From NCBI GenBank assembly GCA_003643935.1, contig QMLJ01000112.1, positions 1 to 5,280 on the forward strand: a DNA stretch of 5,280 bases, given 5' to 3'. How positions within the stretch are numbered: the first letter of the stretch is position 1; every line of letters begins with the position of its first letter. The notes beneath the pieces were generated by a model. It was given only the letters and a program-made list of their open reading frames with translations, was not told the DNA's origin and did not search any database. The translations under genes were made by a program, and so were the position numbers. This DNA is from Deltaproteobacteria bacterium. Its GTDB lineage: Bacteria > Desulfobacterota > Desulfomonilia > UBA1062. Below, one piece after another: positions 1-4,638 of the stretch.

Positions 1-867
1 ATATTCATGATAGTGATTGCCATAGGCTTTGCAGCCTACAATGCAGGACTTTATGGCATAGGGCTCTCGGCTGTTGGGATGCTCGCAACGGTGGGTGCAA
101 CCATGAGTATAGATGCATACGGCCCTGTTGCTGATAACGCAGGAGGTATTTCAGAAATGTCTGGTCTTGGGCCTGAAGTAAGAAAGATAACCGACGAGCT
201 GGATGCACTTGGGAATACAACCGCTGCTATAGGCAAGGGCTTTGCCATTGGTTCAGCAGCCCTTACCGCACTAGCCCTGTTTGCTGCTTACGGACAGGCC
301 GTGAAGCTGGACTCCATAAATCTTGTGAATCCCCACGTGGTTGAGGGGCTGTTCATAGGAGGTATTATTCCCTTCCTCGTGGCTTCTATGACCATGACCT
401 CAGTTGGTAAGGCTGCCTACAAGATGGTAGAGGAGATAAGACGCCAGTTCAGGGAGATACCTGGTATCTTGGAAGGTAAGGGTAAACCTGAGCCTGAAAA
501 GTGCGTTGATATAGCCTCAAGAGCTGCCTTGAGAGAGATGATTCTTCCTGGATTGCTTGCAATCTTGGCACCTATACTGGTAGGTCTTATACTTGGCAAG
601 GAGGCCCTCGGGGGTATGCTCGCAGGCGCTGTTGTAACAGGGGCACTCATGGCTCTCTTTATGTCAAACGGTGGAGGTGCATGGGATAATGCCAAGAAGT
701 ACATAGAGCAGGGCCATTTCGGCGGTAAGCATAGCGATGCTCACAATGCATCCATAGTTGGCGATACAGTTGGCGATCCCTTCAAGGATACGTCAGGGCC
801 GTCCATGAACATACTCATAAAACTTATGAGTGTTATATCGTTGGTAATAGCACCGCTGCTTATTTAA
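1..867 (+). CDS. hppA: Membrane-bound ion-translocating pyrophosphatase, C-terminal part (5' end off the window)
   Basis: This is the last 288 codons of an integral-membrane pyrophosphatase, which hydrolyses PPi and pumps H+ and/or Na+ out of the cytoplasm. The reading frame is open from base 1; the family is usually about 650-750 residues, so more than half is missing, including the main DxxxD/KxE substrate motifs. Visible family blocks are the [15 protein letters not shown] stretch (fragment residues about 36-50), [10 protein letters not shown] (71-80), [11 protein letters not shown] (223-233) and the C-terminal [20 protein letters not shown] with the following SGPSMN. Hydrophobic helices lie near 1-33, 80-97, 114-134, 179-222 and 270-288. 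[10 protein letters not shown] carries Ala and Gly at the two positions that separate K+-dependent enzymes (Ala, Gly/Ala) from K+-independent ones (Lys, Thr), so a K+-dependent type is inferred. H+ versus Na+ transport cannot be told because the deciding membrane Glu is upstream. The gene ends with TAA and is followed by a strong hairpin. Confidence 0.96.
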   Translation: MFMIVIAIGFAAYNAGLYGIGLSAVGMLATVGATMSIDAYGPVADNAGGISEMSGLGPEVRKITDELDALGNTTAAIGKGFAIGSAALTALALFAAYGQAVKLDSINLVNPHVVEGLFIGGIIPFLVASMTMTSVGKAAYKMVEEIRRQFREIPGILEGKGKPEPEKCVDIASRAALREMILPGLLAILAPILVGLILGKEALGGMLAGAVVTGALMALFMSNGGGAWDNAKKYIEQGHFGGKHSDAHNASIVGDTVGDPFKDTSGPSMNILIKLMSVISLVIAPLLI

Positions 868-891
868 TATTAAGGTAATAAATGATTAGAG

Positions 892-931
892 CGAAGGAGG
901 CCTAAGGCAAGTATGCCTTAGGCCTCCTTCG
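892..931. terminator. Bidirectional intrinsic terminator between convergent genes
   Basis: The two arms, 892-909 and 914-931, are perfect 18-base inverted repeats (CGAAGGAGGCCTAAGGCA and its complement) around a 4-base loop AGTA. A G-T pair at 891/932 can extend the stem. The + strand tail is TATTATTTG. The other strand continues into a T-rich stretch beginning CTCTAATCATTTATT. It lies 24 bases after the pyrophosphatase stop and 15 bases after the stop of the convergent acyltransferase gene, so one hairpin can serve both. The tails are interrupted rather than pure U runs, which is the only weakness. Confidence 0.9.
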
Positions 932-946
932 TATTATTTGGGTAGT

Positions 947-1699
947 CTACGGTTTTATGCCTTTGCTCGTGGAGTGCTTGACCTTTCTGGTTGGCAGGTA
1001 GGCCATGTAATCATGTGGCACCTCTATATCCCTAGGATCAATACCCTTAAGCTTGTTCCTGAGATAAAACCTTGCCTGATAGGCGAGCACGTTCATCCTT
1101 TCCTCAAACCTCTGCCTTAATTCCTCGTATTCCTCTTTGCCGAGGCCCTGCGGCACATAAATAGGTTCTCTGTCATAGAGCACGACTATTCTGGAGAATG
1201 GCAAGGGTAAGATGGTCCTGTCCCAGGAGTTGAATTCCCACGAAGGAAAGGCCTCCATGGAATGGGGCAGGAGGGGGGAACCGGTTCTGGCTGCCAGCAT
1301 AATTATGCCTATCTTGGCCTTGTAAGGGGGTCCTTTGGGCCCGTCAGGGGTCAGGCCTGCTATATGACCTTTCTTTACATAGTCTACGAGTTCTTCCAGT
1401 GCAGTATCCCCGCCCCTGGTAGACGACCCCCTGGGGGTGTAGAAGCCTAGGTTGTTAAGTACAGAGGCAATCTTCTCTCCATCCCTGGAACTTGACACCA
1501 TGATAGCCCCATCCCTGTCCCTGAAGTGGTAGACGTCGAATATCATATACCTGTGCCATACTCCGTAGAGCAGGTTAGGGCTTTCAGCACGTATCTTGAG
1601 GTCTGTGTCAGACCCGTATACCTCTATCCTGCAAGTCTTAAAGTATAACCTGAGAAACTTGGCAAAGGCCCATCCCCAGATCTTTATACGGGTATCCAT
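947..1699 (-). CDS. DUF374-family lysophospholipid acyltransferase-like protein
   Basis: The 250-residue protein matches the DUF374 branch of the LPLAT superfamily, acyltransferases related to the PlsC fold. I recognise YGVWHRYMIFD (residues 45-55), VSSSRDGE (68-75), the very characteristic RGSSTRGG (90-97), TPDGPKGP (117-124), SWDR (158-161) and LPFSR (166-170). The likely role is acyl transfer onto a lipid or lipid-A/lipoprotein-type substrate at the inner membrane; the exact substrate is not known from the sequence. There is no signal peptide; an amphipathic or hydrophobic N-terminus (IWGWAFAKFLRLYF) could touch the membrane. Spacing at the catalytic His is H-x5-D (H49, D55) instead of the PlsC H-x4-D. 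The C-terminal tail after about 220 is basic and probably not part of the domain. The ATG at 1699 fits the usual family N-terminus but has no Shine-Dalgarno; the promoter directly upstream suggests a leaderless message. The gene lies downstream of, and in the same direction as, the radical-SAM gene. Confidence 0.92.
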   Translation of the reverse strand: MDTRIKIWGWAFAKFLRLYFKTCRIEVYGSDTDLKIRAESPNLLYGVWHRYMIFDVYHFRDRDGAIMVSSSRDGEKIASVLNNLGFYTPRGSSTRGGDTALEELVDYVKKGHIAGLTPDGPKGPPYKAKIGIIMLAARTGSPLLPHSMEAFPSWEFNSWDRTILPLPFSRIVVLYDREPIYVPQGLGKEEYEELRQRFEERMNVLAYQARFYLRNKLKGIDPRDIEVPHDYMAYLPTRKVKHSTSKGIKP

Positions 1700-1706
1700 G
1701 GAAAAG

Positions 1707-1735
1707 ATTATGCTTCAGGCAAGGACTCGTGTCAA
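1707..1735 (-). promoter_or_regulatory. Sigma70-type promoter of the acyltransferase gene, predicted leaderless start
   Basis: On the minus strand a consensus -35 TTGACA (1735-1730) is followed by exactly 17 bases (1729-1713) and a -10 CATAAT (1712-1707), a five-of-six match. Seven bases then separate the -10 from the A of the ATG at 1699. The expected transcription start therefore falls on, or within about one base of, the start codon, which agrees with the absence of any Shine-Dalgarno in the preceding 25 bases. The promoter shares bases with the terminator-like hairpin of the upstream gene. Boxes are seen directly; activity is inferred. Confidence 0.65.
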
Positions 1736-1756
1736 TGCCCGGACCTTGCCTGAAGC
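1712..1756 (-). terminator. Terminator-like hairpin after the radical-SAM gene
   Basis: Perfect 13-base inverted repeats at 1712-1724 and 1744-1756 (minus-strand left arm GCTTCAGGCAAGG) surround a 19-base loop. Reading on the minus strand, the stem begins 20 bases after the radical-SAM stop and is followed by ATAATCTTTTCC, a short T-rich tail. Position and shape suit a rho-independent terminator. The large loop and the modest T run make it weaker than the hairpin at 892-931, so some read-through into the acyltransferase gene is possible. Confidence 0.65.
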
Positions 1757-1776
1757 CTGGTAGTTTATGGAATACC

Positions 1777-3435
1777 TTAGGTCTCAGCCCTTGAGATATC
1801 GGTAGCCGATGTGTCAATCATATTTGTCTGCCCGTGCACACCAGGCATTCCTGTCTTTACTTCCTTTATTACAACTATCTGACGTTTTTTATCCCTGCCG
1901 TATTCGTTGTATGCATGTTCAGCCGCCTCCAGCATTCTTTTGGCATACATTGGATCTTTCTCTGCAAACCTCTTTGCGTTTTCCAGGAAGTGTCTCCTGT
2001 TAAGCTTGTATTCTACGCGGTCTATACCCTCGCCGAACGAGCATTTTCTCTCGTACATGTCGTTTATATCATCCTGGTAATTTCTCAGCCAAATAGGATC
2101 TGCCTTCTTTGCAACAGCTGCAGCGTATTCGTCAAGTGCTTTCATAATGGCTGGATCCTCTATCAATTTCTCAGCCCCTTCCTCAGTTGGCCTGGCATTG
2201 CATATCCTGCATGCATCCCTTAACACTTGGGGATTATCAATTATCATGCACGGCCTTAAAAGGTTATCCGTATGAGGCTGATGCATGCGGATGAAGGTAA
2301 AGAAGGGCGATTTCAGCGCATCTATAAGGTGACACTCTTTTATGTTGTGCGTTGAGAAGTGGGCGAATATGCAGGGTTCTATATCTCCCCTGTTGTTTAC
2401 GTGCAGATACCTTCTCCCACCTGCTATGCATCCGTGTACTGCAGGTGCATCTGCCCAGAAATCCATTATGTATAGAGGTTCCTTTTCCCTGTACTTCTTT
2501 ATAAACTCTCCGAATGCCAACCTTTGTTCAGGCGTTGGCATGAGACTCAGGTCCGGGTCTTTCCCTACTGGCATGAAAAGGAAGTTCCACCCAAATACAA
2601 TACCCTGGTCTTCCCAGAACTTAAGGAAGTCTCTTGACATAAAGGTCTTGTAATTCTGCGATGTCAGGACAAGCGACATGCCATACATGAGATTCCGTCT
2701 CCTCATCATGTCAATGGATTCCAGTACCCTGTCGTACACACCTGGGCCTCTTATGAAACCTGTGTCTTCTTTTGTCCCGTTTACACTGAAGGCCACTACT
2801 ATATTTTTTGCATCTAGTATCTTGTCTGCAATCCTCTCGGTTATGAGGGTGCCATTCGTAAATATCTGAAACAGGCAATCATTGTGCTTTTTTGCCATAT
2901 TATATATGTCGTTGAACCTCATGAATGGCTCACCACCGAGTATTGTATAGAAATATATGCCTAGTTCCTTGCCTTCTGTTATGATCTTGTCAAAGGTCTC
3001 TATGTCCATGTCATCCTTTGAAGAGTAGCTACTCGCATAGCATCCCTTACAGTGTAGGTTACACCTCATGGTTGGACTGATGAGTATATTGAACGGAGGG
3101 CAAAGACCATCCACCTTTTCCATGGTCTTCGACTTCTCTAGCCACCTTAGAGAACAGTTTCCAAAGAAATTCTTTACAAAAGTTCCAACTTGGCCTGCAT
3201 CCCTGGTCATGAGCCTGATGAACCATTTCCTTGTACCAGGGTTTGCGTGAATCCATTCCATCATTTTTTTGAACTGGCCTGAACCACCAAACATGTTGTC
3301 AAGCGAGGCCAGGTTTTTCATCATTGAATCAAAATTTCTTTCAGGGTCTTTTTGTACGTATTTCACTATGAATTCGGCTGTCTTAGAGATGGCAAAAGAC
3401 TTTGAACCAGTCTTGAAACTCTTTATCACGTCCAT
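1777..3435 (-). CDS. Radical-SAM protein with SPASM-like auxiliary cluster region, function unassigned
   Basis: This 552-residue protein is a radical-SAM enzyme. The CNLHCKGC motif (Cys 125, 129, 132) would hold the SAM-binding 4Fe-4S cluster, and GGEP (167-170) is the SAM amino-group contact. About 110 residues of mostly helical, basic sequence precede the core. The C-terminal half has a second Cys set: GCIAGGRRYLHVNNRGDIEPC (Cys 336 and 355), Cys 368, LRPC (396) followed by DNPQVLR, and CRIC (409, 412). This resembles a SPASM/twitch region holding one or more extra Fe-S clusters. From memory, the GCIAGGRRYLH...GDIEPC and LRPC...DNP signatures mark a large uncharacterised family common in anaerobes; the substrate is unknown. 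A helical, charged tail follows to the end. There is no signal peptide, so it should be cytoplasmic. The start is ATG 3435 because a strong Shine-Dalgarno sits just upstream; the longer reading from TTG 3450 would place that site inside the gene. It is divergent from a small gene at 3564. Confidence 0.93.
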   Translation of the reverse strand: MDVIKSFKTGSKSFAISKTAEFIVKYVQKDPERNFDSMMKNLASLDNMFGGSGQFKKMMEWIHANPGTRKWFIRLMTRDAGQVGTFVKNFFGNCSLRWLEKSKTMEKVDGLCPPFNILISPTMRCNLHCKGCYASSYSSKDDMDIETFDKIITEGKELGIYFYTILGGEPFMRFNDIYNMAKKHNDCLFQIFTNGTLITERIADKILDAKNIVVAFSVNGTKEDTGFIRGPGVYDRVLESIDMMRRRNLMYGMSLVLTSQNYKTFMSRDFLKFWEDQGIVFGWNFLFMPVGKDPDLSLMPTPEQRLAFGEFIKKYREKEPLYIMDFWADAPAVHGCIAGGRRYLHVNNRGDIEPCIFAHFSTHNIKECHLIDALKSPFFTFIRMHQPHTDNLLRPCMIIDNPQVLRDACRICNARPTEEGAEKLIEDPAIMKALDEYAAAVAKKADPIWLRNYQDDINDMYERKCSFGEGIDRVEYKLNRRHFLENAKRFAEKDPMYAKRMLEAAEHAYNEYGRDKKRQIVVIKEVKTGMPGVHGQTNMIDTSATDISRAET

Positions 3436-3440
3436 ACCAT

Positions 3441-3447
3441 ACCTCCT
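3441..3447 (-). promoter_or_regulatory. Strong Shine-Dalgarno that fixes the radical-SAM start
   Basis: The minus strand reads AGGAGGT at 3447-3441, then five bases, then ATG at 3435-3433. This is an almost ideal ribosome-binding site and rules in the ATG over the in-frame TTG at 3450, whose next two codons (AGG AGG) are the Shine-Dalgarno itself. It is the only clear Shine-Dalgarno before a gene start in this window. Confidence 0.88.
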
Positions 3448-3464
3448 CAATAATGGATAACTTG

Positions 3465-3493
3465 TATATAATACCTATCTCGAGACAAGGCAA
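3465..3493 (-). promoter_or_regulatory. Probable promoter of the radical-SAM gene
   Basis: On the minus strand TTGCCT (3493-3488) and TATATA (3470-3465) are separated by 17 bases. A start near 3458 would give a leader of about 23 bases containing the Shine-Dalgarno. The spacer holds an 8-base palindrome TCTCGAGA (3478-3485), which could be an operator or chance. Overlapping -10 options (TATTAT, TATACA) exist in the same A/T-rich stretch but have poorer spacing. Confidence 0.5.
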
Positions 3494-3563
3494 GGGTTTT
3501 TTGTGCAATGCATAAAAAAAGTTTTGTATTCAAAATACTTCAATACTGTGGTAGTTGCAAACC

Positions 3564-3791
3564 ATGCTTGAGAAGATACCTTTTTTGCACAGGGACAGGG
3601 CGTACAACATTATTGTGGAGGAAGACTTAAGTTTTGAGGAGACCCATTACATACTTGATTGCCTGTTGGAGGATGGCGCGTTCGAAACGCTGGATGATGT
3701 GTCCTCGGACCTGTATACACTAAGCTACAATGGGAAAACTTACACAGTCGGTGTTGATGGCCTGGACGTAGTTATCATGATAAATCACTGA
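3564..3791 (+). CDS. Small acidic protein of unknown family
   Basis: This 75-residue protein is not one I recognise. It starts at ATG 3564; an in-frame TTG at 3555 would add three residues, and neither start has a good Shine-Dalgarno (GGTAG at 3550-3554 is the nearest purine-rich stretch). Residues about 8-35 look helical and acidic (IIVEEDLSFEETHYILDCLL), and residues 45-74 look like beta strands (LYTLSYNGKTYTVGVDG, then VVIMINH). It has one Cys, no membrane segment and no signal peptide. It is the first gene of the + strand group, divergent from the radical-SAM gene and 13 bases before the Cys-rich gene at 3805, so co-transcription with that gene and nadC is plausible. Codon use resembles the neighbours, which argues for a real gene. 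Its small size and unknown family leave some doubt. Confidence 0.6.
   Translation: MLEKIPFLHRDRAYNIIVEEDLSFEETHYILDCLLEDGAFETLDDVSSDLYTLSYNGKTYTVGVDGLDVVIMINH
3772..3783. repeat. 12-bp perfect palindrome, possible operator
   Basis: TTATCATGATAA is a perfect 12-base palindrome at the very end of the small gene, just ahead of the next start. Its left half overlaps a possible -35 (TTATCA) for the promoter-like sequence before the gene at 3805. One such palindrome is expected by chance in a window of this size, so only its position makes it notable. I cannot assign a regulator. Confidence 0.3.
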
Positions 3792-3801
3792 TTCATATAA
3801 T
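3772..3801 (+). promoter_or_regulatory. Promoter-like sequence before the Cys-rich gene
   Basis: A perfect -10 hexamer TATAAT (3796-3801) lies 18 bases after TTATCA (3772-3777), a four-of-six -35. The -10 ends only three bases before ATG 3805, so a normal start site would fall at about 3808, after the start codon. It is therefore either non-functional, used with an unusually short spacing, or serves a downstream start. The hexamers are seen directly; the promoter call is weak. Confidence 0.3.
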
Positions 3802-3804
3802 CGC

Positions 3805-4638
3805 ATGACAAGTATTCACCTATGCCAGCCTGATAGCAGTAAGTCCTGTGCGGCTTGCTGTGGCCTTTATAACTACGCGCATAACACCAGGCAAGAACTC
3901 GAAAATAGGCTCAGGTACAGAACCAAGCTCTTTGACCTGGTAAGGAGAGGAGACATTGACATAGGAACATACCGTGAGGCCATAAGACATAGAGAGGACC
4001 AGAAGAGGATATACAAGACCATATACACGTGTGAATTCGTAGGGTTCCTAGATAAAAAAGAATCAAGGGTGGGTTGCATGCTACACCCTATGCAGAACAA
4101 TGGTCATGACCTAAGGGAGATTAGTTTTTATGGCAAGGGACTTTGCGAGTCTCACCTGTGCCCAAGTTACTATAAGCTTACCCAGGAGGAAGCACGCGTG
4201 GTGGTAAGTGTTATTGATGACTGGTATCTATACGGGGTAGTTATAACTGACATCGATTTTGTAAAGGCACTTTTCAGGATTTTACAGGAAAGGATAGCTG
4301 ATGCCATAGACCCGGTAATAGTGGATAGTAGTTGTTCTCTGAAATCTGCATTCATGCGGTATTTCAGACTCAAGGAATCGTGGCCCTATAAAGATACTTC
4401 CAGGCCCAGGTTCGGGAAATATTTTTTCGTGGGGGAAGACTATGATATCGCCAGGATAGACTATGAATCCATTGGTGCAAAAAGGTCGCCCTATGATGCC
4501 ATATTAGTGAGTCTGGCCAGTGAGTTCAGGGATAAAGATGCCCTTGACTCGGCAAATAGAATGATAGATATGATAATGCATGACTTATCCAGTGAATATA
4601 CAAAGGCTTATAGAAAGCATAATAGAGATTGCACTTGA
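3805..4638 (+). CDS. Cys-cluster (YkgJ-like CxxCC) protein of unknown function
   Basis: The 277-residue protein begins with a Cys-rich segment: Cys 7, then CAACC (15, 18, 19), then Cys 76, Cys 91 within GCMLHP, and Cys 114 and 119 within GLCESHLCP. The CxxCC start followed by C...HP and a last C...C pair is the layout of the YkgJ/UPF0153 family, thought to bind zinc or iron. Those proteins are usually much shorter. Here an insert of charged helix (about 28-70) splits the cluster, and an extra region of about 155 residues follows that I do not recognise. It has no membrane segment or signal peptide. No Shine-Dalgarno precedes ATG 3805; the gene follows the small gene by 13 bases, and its last 59 bases overlap nadC. 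The Cys cluster suggests a metal or Fe-S role, and the link to nadC is only positional. An enzyme-maturation role is possible but unsupported. Confidence 0.8.
   Translation: MTSIHLCQPDSSKSCAACCGLYNYAHNTRQELENRLRYRTKLFDLVRRGDIDIGTYREAIRHREDQKRIYKTIYTCEFVGFLDKKESRVGCMLHPMQNNGHDLREISFYGKGLCESHLCPSYYKLTQEEARVVVSVIDDWYLYGVVITDIDFVKALFRILQERIADAIDPVIVDSSCSLKSAFMRYFRLKESWPYKDTSRPRFGKYFFVGEDYDIARIDYESIGAKRSPYDAILVSLASEFRDKDALDSANRMIDMIMHDLSSEYTKAYRKHNRDCT
4544..4574 (+). promoter_or_regulatory. Weak promoter-like sequence before nadC
   Basis: TTGACT (4544-4549, five of six) and TATGAT (4569-4574, five of six) lie inside the 3' end of the Cys-rich gene, 19 bases apart, and the -10 ends five bases before ATG 4580. 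If active it would start transcripts at or beside the nadC start codon. The 19-base spacing is poor, and nadC may simply be read from the upstream genes. Confidence 0.25.

Noticed and set aside
417..704. 95-residue minus strand open frame opposite the pyrophosphatase
   Set aside because: It overlaps highly conserved pyrophosphatase sequence on the opposite strand and its composition is that of an antisense frame.
892..931. Inverted repeat as a mobile-element end or REP-like repeat
   Set aside because: I see no second copy in the window, no target duplication and no transposase; its position between two convergent stops fits a shared terminator.
938..1120. + strand open frame starting just after the convergent hairpin
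   Set aside because: It lies opposite the C-terminus of the acyltransferase; no ribosome site or motif supports it.
1712..1756. Hairpin as a riboswitch or attenuator for the acyltransferase
   Set aside because: It is a simple 13-bp stem with no conserved riboswitch-like core, and the predicted start at 1699 would leave it out of the acyltransferase transcript. A terminator is the simpler reading.
1834..2223. 129-residue + strand open frame antisense to the radical-SAM gene
   Set aside because: It begins in the middle of a well-supported gene on the other strand, has low-complexity hydrophobic and Cys-rich content typical of an antisense shadow, and has no recognisable motif.
2342..2653. 103-residue + strand open frame inside the radical-SAM gene
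   Set aside because: Antisense shadow of conserved radical-SAM coding sequence, with no family features.
3501..3530. Possible promoter for the small + strand gene (TTGTGC, then TGTATT 18 bases later)
   Set aside because: Only three and four of six positions match; in such an A/T-rich region this is not distinguishable from chance, although some promoter for the small gene probably lies here.
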